Shown here: piece by piece, positions 42,768-53,799 of the stretch | Layout of the letters: the number at the start of each line of letters is the position of its first letter | Numbering within the stretch: the first letter of the stretch is position 1 | Assembly: GCA_946811185.2 (NCBI GenBank) | Contig: OX328096.1 | Span: 38,204,011 to 38,268,010 of the forward strand | From: Hippopus hippopus | Lineage: Eukaryota; Mollusca; Bivalvia; Cardiida; Cardiidae | DNA: 64,000 nt | Direction: 5' to 3' | Notes under the pieces: generated by a model | What the model was told of the DNA's origin: nothing | What the model saw: the letters and a program-made list of their open reading frames with translations, nothing else | The model's database searches: none | Position numbers and translations under genes: made by a program

Positions 42768-42854
42768 TGCATCTCTGCATCCCTTGTGATACATTATATA
42801 AAGTAAGTCATCACATAATTGTGGATCCATAAAAACTATTTTGTGTAACAGCCA

Positions 42855-43005
42855 ACAGAATCATGAGGTGGACTGGTCCTTTGACATCCAGAAAACTGAC
42901 CAAAAGCAAAAGGTTTCGACTCATGTCAACCTGTGCAGGCTGACCTGGGTCGATACTTTTTGCAGATGCATTAAGCCCCCTTTTCACAGAGCATGGCTCA
43001 TGAAA
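42855..43005 (+). repeat. Dispersed ~150 bp repeat, copy 3
   Basis: AATCATGAGG, GGTCCTTTGACATCCAGAAA, GGGTCGATACTTTTTGCAGA and TTCACAGAGCATGGCTCA, co-linear with 5960-6115. It ends 190 bp upstream of the RAP1GDS1 start region. Confidence 0.75.
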
Positions 43006-43192
43006 TTATGGCACTGCCTGCTATTTCAAGACATTGGTTTAATAAAATATTTCCACTTTTGTATAAAAATAACAGAACTGACCAATAAAATACATGTAAT
43101 TATATAGACATGTAGCAAAAAAGAAAATCAAAATCTGTAAAGTGTCACTGAAAGATGATACTATTCAAAGCTAGAACTAAACAAAATATTAC

Positions 43193-43211
43193 CTTGTTCA
43201 CTAAAAGCCAT
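43193..43211 (-). CDS. RAP1GDS1: RAP1GDS1 coding exon 1 (start codon)
   Basis: First coding exon of SmgGDS, an armadillo-repeat protein that binds newly made and prenylated Rho/Rap-family GTPases and assists nucleotide exchange and trafficking. It encodes only MAFSEQ plus the first base of the next codon. Going down the minus strand, an ATG at 43211-43209 is followed after 19 bases by a GTAATA donor at 43192. The one-base overhang completes an Asp codon with the exon at 39183, so the reading frame joins exactly. Just upstream, TTTCAG at 43227-43222 resembles an acceptor, so the mRNA probably has a separate non-coding 5' exon, not located. The call depends on continuity with later exons, because the short N-terminus alone is not diagnostic. 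Confidence 0.75.
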
Positions 43212-43221
43212 ACTAGGAAGT

Positions 43222-43656
43222 CTGAAACTACATTAAGTCATTTACATGAAACATCCTACAATTTCCCAATACAGTCTGGATTTCTTAACAGACAAGGTTT
43301 TCCTGAAAACAATTACTGATGATGTCAAGTTGGTGCTGACGAGTTTCAGACCTAAACATCTATAAATGGATGCTTTAGTCAATGAAAGACCCTTTACAAG
43401 AGCTGCAGACAATTATGCTCCTTTAGGAATTTAAAAAAAAAAACACTTTCAAAGCTATTCATGGCAACCTTTGCAGTAGGTAATCAGTCAATGCATCTCA
43501 ATAGGACTACTTTAATGAAAACACACAACACAGGCTTTAGCTCAAATCTAGTGGATATTTTGAGATATCTGGATGCCTGTCTTTCATACAATATACAACA
43601 AATTTCTTGTTGATCATATTGAAACTTTCAGACTTTCTGTGAAGAATTAAAGTTGA
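43222..43656. other. Upstream of RAP1GDS1 start; promoter not identified
   Basis: Would hold the 5' intron end or promoter. An acceptor-like TTTCAG lies at its lower edge. No CpG-rich block or initiator/TATA pair that I can support. Confidence 0.35.
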
Positions 43657-43768
43657 CTTCACTCTTCACCAGACAACAAAACTTTACTCATTTGCTGCTG
43701 AATTGCAGATGGCAAGCTAAATGGTTTTCAAGACGTAAAATTGTCTTACAAAAGCTAGGGGTTAATCT
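43657..43768 (+). mobile_element. TH1 copy, F, core deleted
   Basis: TTCACTCTTCACCAGACAAC start. The sequence runs straight to CTAGGGGTTAA, without the palindrome. Confidence 0.6.
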
Positions 43769-45317
43769 ACTTTTCTAGTGTAAAATGACAGTTTTTATAG
43801 TTACCTGCTAGCAGCTACCCTAACTCACAGTTTTATATCAATTCGTGCTGTAACACTTCTCAAAAATCAAATGAATTGAAAAATAGATCACTGAAAAAAA
43901 AAAATGCGAATACCCATGACACAACAAAGGTCAGTTTGACATCGTCTGATCAGAGGCACTTCAAACTGTTTGTCATCTTGAATAATGAATTTAAAAGTTC
44001 TTTTATGGAACATAGATCTATTTGTATCAATTTTGGCCTGTATTCATCAAAATTTGTAAAATTAAATGAATTTCTATATCTAAATGACTCAAATGATTAG
44101 AAGAGACAGACCTCTCACTCAATAAGTTTGCTTGTTATGTCTTATGTAATTAAGAATTAGAATTAGCATAATTAACGTAATGAAATGATATAGCAAGGTC
44201 TATATAAGCATTAATTTATGATAACTACAGTATACTATTTTTCTGCAGATAATTAATCATTTATTGGTAAAAGTAAAGTGAAACCACTAACTTTTTCAGA
44301 AAACCCCTAGTCTTTCAAATTTATTAATCTAGGGTGGAACAAAAAAACCTTGTCTAAAAAATTGTGGGAACTATGGTTTCATCTATAAATGTCAAAAATT
44401 CAGGTTTTTGAAACAACTTTAACAGATTTCGGATGCTGTGTAAGGTACTTTTGTGGTGCTGACTTAAAGCAAAGAACGGAACTTTTGGGCATTCAGTATA
44501 CCCATAGTCTTGGTTTGTGTTTTTTTAACAATTCACCAATAATTTACTGCAATAAAGCTAATGCAAAAGTATGAATTTTGGTTGGATTATGGAGACAGTT
44601 TTTCAACCAAAATATAGTGCTAAAGCCATCACAAGGCGAAAACTTTGGATGAAATGTATGTTATTAAAGGAACCCTAGTATTGAAAATTCAGCTGACCTA
44701 AATTTTTTTAACTGCCGTTTCTATGTCATCATGAGTGTATCTAGATAGGCATCTGGTTAAAACTTACAATAGTCAAAACGTCCCACAGTCAAAACGTCCC
44801 TCTTTTGGTTAAAACGTCCCCATTTCCATTTCGAATTGGTTAAAACATCCCTCTAAAATGTCCCCAAATATTTTATTAAGATTATTAGTTTGATTTTTTT
44901 GTTTGATTTTTTCAGAAATCATTCACACTTGATGTTTGACATTTTGATGAACATTGTCATTTATTGTTAAAGGTCATTAATTTTTAACCCATATCCTGCA
45001 AAACTTATAGTTTTAAGCAGCACAACGTTAATTTTTGACAAATTTTATGGCATTTATCTTAATATGACTTAAATCATCATTTGATATTGTAACTGTACTT
45101 CAATATCAGACTACCCTCATGTGCGTATGGATTGGCTAAGTAGAATTAAGATTGTGTAATGTATGTGTAGGCTAAGTAGAACCAAGATTTCAAATAATGT
45201 AGGCTAAGGGTTAAGGCTCATATTGTCTCCCTACATGAATGTTTATTCGACACTCTCACACGCCTCCCTGTCTGCAATGTTCTCACTGATTTATTTTTAT
45301 TGTGTAAAGTTTCCATT
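43769..45317. other. Intergenic stretch
   Basis: No gene seen. 44765-44870 has five spaced AAAACGTCCC-like repeats; the ORFs of 60-75 codons have no recognisable domain. Confidence 0.4.
44770..44870. repeat. Short spaced repeat AAAACGTCCC
   Basis: AAAACGTCCC occurs three times at 44777-44821, with diverged forms AAAACATCCC and AAATGTCCCC following. Spacing 16-21 nt. Confidence 0.7.
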
Positions 45318-45440
45318 TTATACTTCATCAAACAATCTTAAGTCTTAACGACCAAAAGAAAGAAACATTTTCTTAGCATAGTAAGAAAAGGACAAAATGC
45401 CAGTAATCAGCATTCTAATCTTTTCCAACAATGTTTCATG
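45318..45440 (-). mobile_element. TH1 left part, R
   Basis: TACTTCATCAAACAATCTTAAG … GGACAAAATGCCAGTAATCAGC; right end lost. Confidence 0.6.
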
Positions 45441-46249
45441 AGAAAGTGTATTTTCTGTTGGGAGCACATAAGAAAAAAAGCAATTCTGTGTTTCACTGGT
45501 GTGTTTTACAAAAATGTTTTCAATATCTGCTCTTTTGTTTGCCGTTGAAACATGTAAGTGGAATTGTATTAAAATTTTCCGTCTTTTTCTTGCTGTGTAG
45601 GACAGTCCTAGACAAAACCCATGATGAGCTCATTTTACCACAAAAAATGGACTCTTCTATGACTAAAGATATTTTAATATAGAGCTCTATAAGTTGAATT
45701 TGCTTTTAAAAAGATAGAAAACATTGTTGGAAATGGAGAAAGTGTAGGGATCTGGCAATATCTACGGTGCCATACGTTTTAAACCGCTATCTTGAGATTA
45801 GTAAAGTGTAAAAACATTGTGAACTGAGAAATTGTTCAAAGTATTTTAAAGTTTCAGGGCATGTACATGCATATTTGTAATGCTGTTTGAAGGTAGAAAC
45901 TGTGTAAAGCATTTTAAATTTCCAGACCGTATAGTTACATGCATACCTAGGGCTGACTATAAATGTAGCATTTGAATGTTTTGTGAATTCCAACTCAAAA
46001 TGTGCTTATTTTACTTTGTCCAATCTTAGTTGTATATCCGTGTTCATCATTATTTCAATTATGTCGCGGCAGTCAGTGCACCTACCCATGAAAGTATTGT
46101 GGATACGGATAAATGTGCAGGTAACAAGAATTTTTTCTTGCAGTGTCTTAGATACAACCCATCATTTTAGCGAAATTTGATTTTTAGTCCACAAATTTTT
46201 CCCAAACAGAGTAGTCTTACATTTTGTAATCTGGTAAAAAGATACCCCC

Positions 46250-46250
<1 letters not shown>

Positions 46251-46283
<33 letters not shown>
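46251..46283. repeat. (CA)n microsatellite
   Basis: About 16 uninterrupted AC dinucleotides. Confidence 0.97.
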
Positions 46284-46287
<4 letters not shown>

Positions 46288-46511
46288 TAATCAGGGAAAA
46301 AATCCTATTTTGGCCGTAAAAACATGGAACTGGATTGTAAAATAGCATTTGTTCAGATATGAGTAAAATTAAATTAGTCAAGGACTTTTTGATTATGAAG
46401 GAAACACACAATTTGGGAAACATAAAGGAGAAGGCCAATTTCTTATTACAAGCAACAACACCTTTTTAAGCAATGATTTAAAAGGAGCCTTAGTTGACCA
46501 TGTACATGTAC

Positions 46512-46702
46512 CTAACAGGTTTATCGGACATGCAATGCAGCTGCAGACGACAAATTTTTTCAACTTTGCTTTGATGATAAGTCTGGTCTAAGAAGGCATT
46601 ACAGAAAGGGGAGATCGTCTGTTACCGGCTTTTCACACAATGGTCTCAAAAGTCCATTTCTTCAGAGTAAATGAAACATGGGAGCGTTTGGTAAAGGGTA
46701 AC
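46512..46702 (+). mobile_element. TH1 remnant, F
   Basis: GCAGCTGCAGACGACAAATTT … GGGGAGATCGTCTGTTACC … GTTTGGTAAAGGGTAA; hairpin eroded. Confidence 0.55.
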
Positions 46703-47071
46703 CTGGGTTCCAGTTTGATCGTTTTTTTCCTTTTTTTATATTCTGACGTTACTTTGTCAGAAATGAGCCTCATTTTTGACAAAGTAACATCCAATATGTT
46801 CGGACTGGAATCCATGCTGGGTAAAGGGTTAAGTGTTAAAACCAAATTTGTCACACTTGATAGTTATATGGCTGATCGAAAGAACTGCTTCTGAAAAAGT
46901 TAATTGACTGTTCAATCAATACAGCAGCAAATCTATAATGATTGCCTAGTGCAAGGAAAATGTATATGATAGTTATATATTGCAACTCAAAACTTGAATT
47001 GCCGGTACTTATTTTCCATCGTCCGTATTTTCCTTTTTTACCATCATGGTATGGCATTTGATTATTAGATC

Positions 47072-47307
47072 TAACTCTACAGAATGACCAAATTTAAGAC
47101 TAAACCAAATTGAAAGCATACAGTATGTTGAAGACCAACTACATTTGCTCAAATGATGATTTTTTGTCTTTCATAATTTAAGGTAGGAAACATTGTGGGA
47201 AAAAGGAGCATAGGCTGTTTACCAGTATTTTCTCATCTTCCAACAATGTTTTAAAAAGCCTTCTCTTTCACAGTTATTAAAACTGGGGATCATGAGGTAA
47301 AGGGTCA
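47072..47307 (+). mobile_element. TH1 MITE, F
   Basis: CTAACTCTACAGAATGACC start; hairpin partly eroded (GGAGCATAGGCTGTTTACCAG); end GAGGTAAAGGGTCA. Confidence 0.78.
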
Positions 47308-47404
47308 TTACATGTGATTATTATCTAAGATGACCATTAATTTGTTAACATGAATCTGTGTGATGCCATAAATGTGACTATTAATGTGGACATTGTTGAG
47401 TAAA

Positions 47405-47950
47405 TAATACTAAGTCATCAAATGGCTGCTTTTCCTAAACTGATTACAAGATTTTCTTGACTTTTAATAGAGTTCAATCCCTTGATGAATCAAATAATCT
47501 TTGAAAGTTTCAAAAGAATTGGATGAAAAATGCAGACTTCATTGCCTAAACAAGAAATGGATAACTTGAAAATGGCTACTTTTCCCATACTGCTTGTCAG
47601 GTTTTTTCAAAATCAACAGGGCTCAAGGCCTCAAGCTGTTCATAATACAAAGCAACTGTTCAAGTTCGACAAAAATCAGACCACAAATTCAGACTTTATT
47701 GTGTAAACAAGAAATGGTAATTTGCAACTTCAAATGGCTACTTTTCCAATACTGATTGTCAGATTTTTTTTTTTCAAAATCAATAGTGTTCAAGCTATTT
47801 GTGAGATAAACAAACTTTGCAAGTTTCATGAAAATCCATGACAAATGCAGACTTTATCACATAAACAAGAAAAAGACTAACAGATGGACAGATGGACGGA
47901 TTGACGACGGAAACCACACCATGACATAAGCTGTAAGTAGCTTTCAGGTA
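47405..47950 (+). mobile_element. Pearl-like element with three ~155 bp units
   Basis: Units with AATGGCTACTTTTCC, TGCAGACTTTAT and AAACAAGAAATGG; tail GATGGACAGATGGACGG … CATGACATAAGCTGTAAGTAGC. Confidence 0.7.
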
Positions 47951-48108
47951 AAACTGCATGGGGAAGATTTCTCCAGAGATATCGTCCCCTGGGCACTATT
48001 TCTCTGCAGAAATCATTGCCATTCAGTTTGGGGACTATTTCTCCAGGGAAGATTTCTCCAGCATGCAGCAGAGCAATGTGTCATGGGTACAATAATTACG
48101 CAAAACAT

Positions 48109-49219
48109 ACCGTATTTTGCTTAAATTTTGGGACACCCAAAGTATTGGGACACCATCAAAAAACGCGAAAATAATTATTTTTCATGACCCAAAGATTTGG
48201 GCCATACTAAAAATTGCAAAGCAAGATCGGTATTTTTTTGTTCCAAAAAATTGGGACAGTGAATATCCATTTAAAAAAAAAAAATTTCAATCCATTTGAT
48301 ACCCTTTATTTACAAGCATTTATTTTGTGCAGTTTTATTTCTGCACACGTAAGCATGCTTCCCAACCCTCCCGATTTCAATGGGAGTTTCCCGATTCAAG
48401 ACAAAAACACCTGATCACCTGACCGACTATTTTAAACATCAATTAAAAAAAAAATCCGATATAAGTGTAAAAAGGGTGTGATAAACTTGTATCCAAGATA
48501 CATAATGTATACATGTACATCCGAAGTTGACATAGAGTTGACGTATTTCACGGTCAATCGGGTTCGTTGTTTATAAATAGAAATCAAGGTACAGTATTCT
48601 AGTCAAACTGAGGTTTGTCGATCACGTTGTCTGCGCATGTCATATTCTTCGTGTATTTGTAGAATGCCATCTAGCGAGAGATAATGTTGACGATCGAAGA
48701 TCGGAGCACAAATCAAATTTGAGAACGGACTGAACATGTACTTGTCAGGGTTTACGTCGACTTTCCGAATTTACGTTGTTCACCTCACGTAAGCAGGTAA
48801 AATATGTTGTGAATTTATCTACAAACGCAAAATAACAATCCTCATCGCGATCCAAGGACGCAGACAAAAATGAGTGATAAATTAATCATCAACGAAAACA
48901 ATTAGAAAAAGAGAAGTTTTAAACTCTTAGTTAGTGCACAAATTGACCGCTGGAATTCCAATCTAAAAATAGACCAACCTGCAAATGATCATAGGTTCAT
49001 TGAAATCAATGACGTAGCAATATATTTTAACCTCTGCAATGTTCGACTGGTTAGCGGTCAGTGACCAACAGTATGACAGCTTGTCTTGTATGACCATAAG
49101 ATTTGGGACAGCTGACAAAATAATTATTTTTTGTAGACCTAAGTATTGGGACATGAAAAAAAGTAATTATTTTTTACTGTCCCAAAATTTAAGCAAAATA
49201 CGTTAAAGCAAAATACGGT
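48109..49219. mobile_element. 1.1 kb TIR element
   Basis: ACCGTATTTTGCTTAAATTT at the left is answered by AAATTTAAGCAAAATACG and again by AAGCAAAATACGGT at the right. Motif AGTATTGGGACA recurs near both ends. The interior has relatively many CpG steps and no coding potential. Class unknown. Confidence 0.75.
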
Positions 49220-49422
49220 AATCTTTATGATAAGTATCGTCGATTGCCCTTATTCCGTGAGTGTCCTTGAACCGGTGATTTTTGTGTACATCTCGTAAAG
49301 CACATAGTTTGATGACGTCACATGGGATTTCTGCTTGTAACCCTTACCAATATTCGAATGTTTTATTGCCCTTGAATTTCAGACAAATACAGGGCAACAC
49401 GTGAAAACAAGGTTGGCAAAAA

Positions 49423-50270
49423 GCCGGTCAATATGAGTATTGACCGGGCCGACTGTTTTAACCGGTTATAACCAGTCAATACGGGTCAAAAGTGGTCGAT
49501 TGAAGTGGTTGATTGGGTCAATTAAATCACTGGCTTACGTACCTGTCCTGTTTCTAAATTAGTCTTAAAAGCTCTCCTCCTAAATCCTGTACATAAAGGT
49601 ATATTAAATATTATCATCATTATCATAGTTATTATCAATAAGGTCCTTTTTTATTTAATCATAATCCTACGGACATTATTGCTGGGCAACTGAAGAGGTT
49701 GATTGGGTTGACTTTCAGGATACACTAATGTCTTTGAAGTACATACTTGTCTTCCTACACATTTAAATTGCTGCCAAAACATATTAAAAGGTGCAAAAGT
49801 TGCCCCTTTCTATCCCAGTGGGTGTGGCTTAAATCTAATTACCAAAGTGACCAATCATGTTTCCCTATTTGGGGTATTATACTTGACACTAGGCTGTATT
49901 CCTAAAGTGTGAAATATTGACTTATATGCAATCAAGATAATATCTTGTCATTAAGCAATTACTTAAGATGTCAAAAATGAAACCTAAAGACCTTATTTGG
50001 AACTTCTATACAGTTATGGAAAACTGGCAAAAGCCAGTTAATGAGTACCCTTGGCAGGGATAAAACAGTTTTTTCACTCGAGTCAACTCTTACCTATTGA
50101 TGAATTCAACAAAATTGAGAACCAAAAAATCCCAACAATAAATCATCCACTGTCCTCTTAAAACTCATCTGACCATCAGAATTTCCAAATGACCACTACA
50201 AATATTCAATCGACCACTATTGACCAGTATTGACCATTTCTGGAGTATTGACTGGGGCGGTTTTAACCGG
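49423..50270. mobile_element. ~850 bp inverted-repeat element rich in GACCACT/GTCAAT
   Basis: Left CCGGTTATAACCAGTCAATA … AGTGGTCGATTGAA, right TTCAATCGACCACTATTGAC … GTATTGACTGG … TTTTAACCGG. The arms are imperfect inverted copies of ~80-100 bp. No ORF. Confidence 0.75.
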
Positions 50271-51335
50271 AATTATGTCACGCCATGTTTGCACAAGAAG
50301 GCCAAAGGCATGTATTTTATCTATGCACATTGAACATGAAACTTGTTATCTAAATTATTCTTTTCATATGAAAGTGATCAGAAATGATTTTTTTATCAAG
50401 GCAAGTAATTTCTAGCTCACGTTCTTGTCTGAATTCTTAATTTCATCGTGTTGTTTCCTTATCATCACGGAATACCGACAATCGAGGCTATAGGAACAAT
50501 ATCGGATAGAACTGGTAACATTAACCCTTGCTTCTTCACAAATCAAAAACACCAATTAAATATATATTAAAGTACCGTTAGCATGAAAACTATTAGCCAA
50601 TTAAATTTCACCCAAGTACGAGATGTACAACCGATACTGATTGCACTTTGATTTCTTAAACAACAACCCAAGAATTACTTTGAAAGTACCGCATTAGTCT
50701 AATCTAGAGCATAACTATCACAATTAGAAACATAAATTTCATCTGTATATGACAATCTTTTAATTCACTTGGATAATGCTTACCCATTTTCTGCAGATTA
50801 TGTGTATACTCCAATTATTGATTACAAATGTCACAAAGTCGTATTGAGTGCTGCCATGACACCGGAAGTACACTTGATGGTTCAACGCTGTAAATTCATA
50901 CGCGCTGTCAAAGAGTTTTTGATGTTAATAAACAACTTAAGAGTGAAAACAAATATTTGTGATTAAAAAATAAAATGCTCTAAAATTCTAACAGAAATAG
51001 ACATTCTTTTTTGAGGCTGTCATTCAATAATTTCATCTCGCATGCAGCATGGACATAAAAACAAACAGACTAGATATGTAAATTATCTGCGCTCCGCCAG
51101 GAAATCATGATACATTTACGGAAAAAAACAAGACAAGTCTCAAATTTGACAATGACCCTTTTTAACTTACGATGTTTTATTTTTGTTCTGAGTTTTACCT
51201 TTATTTAGTACTTTACAGCCTATCTTATTGAATTTAAGGCGTACGACATTAGACTTATAAAATGTCGGATGCGAAATAATTACCCCATAACCTCTCTAAT
51301 TGCCAGGTAAATTTCATGGCGGTTTCGGTAAAACG
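50271..51335. promoter_or_regulatory. Probable 5' region of the PDZ gene
   Basis: About 1 kb upstream of the PDZ start codon, the most repeat-free stretch in the right half. TSS and core promoter elements are not identifiable. The 5' UTR presumably starts here or in an upstream exon. Confidence 0.35.
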
Positions 51336-51428
51336 ATGGTGTTTACGGTGACGTTAAAAGGAGGCCTACCCTGGGGATTTAGATTACAGGGTGGCAGGGA
51401 ATTTAATGAACCTATTCGAATAGCAAAG
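51336..51428 (+). CDS. First coding exon of a PDZ-domain protein (synaptopodin-2/PDLIM type)
   Basis: Encodes 31 residues beginning MVFTVTLKGG and continuing LPWGFRLQGGREFNEPIRIAK. This is the start of a PDZ domain: beta-A, the PWGFRL carboxylate-binding loop, then the QGGREFNEPIRIAK strand. Vertebrate synaptopodin-2 (GGAPWGFRLQGGKE), PDLIM and ZASP proteins begin the same way; they are actin/Z-line scaffolds. The ATG has A at -3 and G at +4, and an in-frame TAA at 51297 precedes it. An out-of-frame ATG at 51316 opens an 11-codon uORF that overlaps the start. The exon ends in a consensus GTAAGT donor at 51429 (phase 0). No second exon is recognised before 64000. PDZ is near certain; the subfamily is not. 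Confidence 0.85.
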
Positions 51429-51958
51429 GTAAGTCTAATTTGTCATGACCTACAGTTATAAATCTAAAAGAAATTCTTTTAAGTGTGTTTGTCTGAAATG
51501 GAATACTGCATTAGTTCAGAAGTTTCTGAGAACTTCATGACCCTTTACCCCACTTCCGTGTTGAAGGTTACCCCTTAGCTCCAATAGTTACAGTTGGGAA
51601 TTTGTTGCATGCGCATAAGCAAAATTTCAAATTTCTGTTTGTGTAAAAAAACATAACTTCATGTTCAATTCAGCCCAATTCCACATAAGTTAAACTTTTT
51701 TTTCCTCAGGGTAATCCTAATAACAAGAAACTGTGATGTTCTAATCATTACCGCTTCAAGGCAAATCAAGGAGTTTCTTAGACAGTTTCTGTCACTTTTC
51801 CTTATACATTATCAATAGAAAAAAAGGCTTTTTAATACATTGTGAGAAAGGAGAAAATGCAGTTACAGTGATTTTTTTACAATTTGCTATAAGTGAGTCC
51901 TGGGACTCGCTGGGATGAAAAACTATGAGTCTGAAACCAACTTTACGAGTCCCACCTT

Positions 51959-52196
51959 TTAACTCATTACCAAACGGCAAAATTTTAGGTTTGTCCAAAT
52001 CGAAAGCATTAACAGACGACAAAATAAAAGTTATTGAAGTTATTGAAGATTTAGAATTCGTTTTTAGAAGGGTAGAAAACATTGTCGGAAAAAGAGAAAA
52101 TGCTGGTTACCAGCATTTTCTCCTTTTCCCACAATGTTTTCTAAAGGCTTCTTTCTCAGAGGCGTCAAAATTAGGGATCGTGTGGTAATGAGTTAA
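51959..52196 (+). mobile_element. TH1 MITE, F, full length
   Basis: TTAACTCATTACCAAACGGC start, GTGGTAATGAGTTAA end, perfect inner hairpin; contains a small AAGTTATTG duplication. Within the presumed first intron of the PDZ gene. A degraded core fragment precedes it at 51800-51880. Confidence 0.92.
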
Positions 52197-52290
52197 ACCC
52201 CATTTTAAAAAAAATATTGTTCAAATTGTTAAAAATCTGTATGGTCTGATTTATGAATTGTCTGTCATGAATTCTCTTCACTTTCGTAAG

Positions 52291-52518
52291 TTAGCCAACT
52301 AAAAAGTTTAAGCCAGTGTGACTTGAATTCTCTCGGTTTCGAACTGGCCGGGGCCGAATCCACGCCGATTGAACTGCCGATGATTTCTCATTATTCTCGA
52401 CATTTTTATCGGTATGTAAGTCACTATGAATCGGCAGGTCAGACTCTTGTGATTTCGTAAACAAACTAGTTAAAGTTTGTTGTTTGTGATCGGATTTTGC
52501 CTTCTTTTTTGGTGGCAT
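52291..52518 (-). CDS. Small ORF with basic N-terminus, possibly transposon-derived
   Basis: A 75-codon ORF starting MPPKKKAK and containing QQTLTSLFTK, then an acidic/polar stretch, ending at TAA. A lysine-rich start followed by a QxxLxxLF-like motif occurs at the N-terminus of many hAT-type transposases and their host-derived relatives, and loosely recalls a PCNA-binding box. I see no downstream exon and no convincing donor. It is antisense within the presumed first intron of the PDZ gene and lies just outside a TH1 copy (51959-52196). Product unknown. Confidence 0.3.
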   Translation of the reverse strand: MPPKKKAKSDHKQQTLTSLFTKSQESDLPIHSDLHTDKNVENNEKSSAVQSAWIRPRPVRNRENSSHTGLNFLVG

Positions 52519-53293
52519 TGCTTACGCATTACATCGTTTAGATATAGATCTACGCACTGGAATTTTTTCGACGAAATGGAAATCGTCTGAGGTTATCTAA
52601 ATCGCCCGGTTATAAAAAAGATTCAAAAAGTAATTATTTGCCGATGAGGACATGAAATGATAGTTGTTCATTCATATTGACTACAATTTTCTGCAATTAA
52701 GTAAGAATATGCCTTGGAGAGGATCTATAACGTACGTGCTGGATGTCGATATTCCGTGTACCCGAATAAAAAGAAAAACGGAAACCATTCCATAGACTAG
52801 ATTACTTAGGCTAAAAATAGACCGGAAAATGAAGGTACCAGTCTAAAGTAGAAAAATTACCGGTGTTTCGATAGAAAATGTAAACACTTTAATTGATCGG
52901 GATCAAACGAAATTTTGCAAAAGGCATTGATATCAAAATCAGTGCGTCTCGAAAATACACATATCTCAAAGTTTTGCGTCCTCGGCAATTTCTTTGCGTC
53001 CCTGACGCAGGACGCACAGGTAAATGAAACACTGCAGTTAACCAGTGTCTTCTCCATTGCTTTTCTAATCCTTACAAAGATAAATATTATCATCTAAACA
53101 ATGTTTATTTTTCTTATTGCAAACTGCAAAGTCTAAAAATTTTTGATCTTCTAAATGGTTCATATAGAAACTAAAGACGATTAGATTATCTAGTGAATAC
53201 ATAAGAACAAACTCCAAATGATTCAATGAAAAGAAAATGGTATTCATAAATCTCTGTTAGCTTGAATATTGCGGAGCAAAAGCACATGTATGT
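52519..53293. other. Stretch with weak ORFs on both strands
   Basis: GCGTCCCTGACGCAGGACGC at 52997 is palindromic. A minus ORF (52857-53093) and a plus ORF (52915-53097) overlap; neither has a recognised domain. Confidence 0.3.
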
Positions 53294-53519
53294 CTAACTC
53301 ATTATCAAACATTTCATTTTTTCTAAACAGTCCTGAAGAAGAAAGTTTTTGAAAACATTGTCAGAAAAAAGGAAATTCTGGTTACCAGCATTTTCTCCAT
53401 TTCCCACAATGTTTTCTATCTTTCCAAAAGTAAATTCCACAATTTGAGCCACATTTGTCACCTGTGTATGCTTTGAATTTGGACAAGTTCAAAGTTGGTC
53501 AAGAATTAAATCTTTTGCC
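53294..53519 (-). mobile_element. TH1 copy, R
   Basis: CTAACTCATTATCAAACATTTC start; hairpin present with a short deletion (GGAAATTCTGGTTACCAGC); ends TTAA. Confidence 0.82.
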
Positions 53520-53799
53520 ATGCATTGGAACAGTAAAGAGGACACCTTTCAATATTGGTATGTGTAAATTTCACAAGTACTAAACAATATAAAGTGTAAC
53601 ATGTAAGATTTTTAAAGCTGATTAAAACCTTTAAGTGGATTTGAGTAATAGCTCTTTACTGGGATTTAACTGTTTGGTTTATTGCTGATGTTTGTTTTAA
53701 GCCTTAAAATGCCAACAAAATGAACTTTTGATTTTCTGGCAAGAAAAGTAGACTCAAACATCACATTCTGTAGGAATTTTTATGGGGGTAGAATATCTT

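Noticed and set aside
46851..47057. 68-codon minus-strand ORF
   Set aside because: No domain recognised and it overlaps TH1 remnants and intergenic sequence.
48660..48900. CpG-rich promoter
   Set aside because: The extra CpGs lie within a TIR element; no start site or downstream exon is visible.
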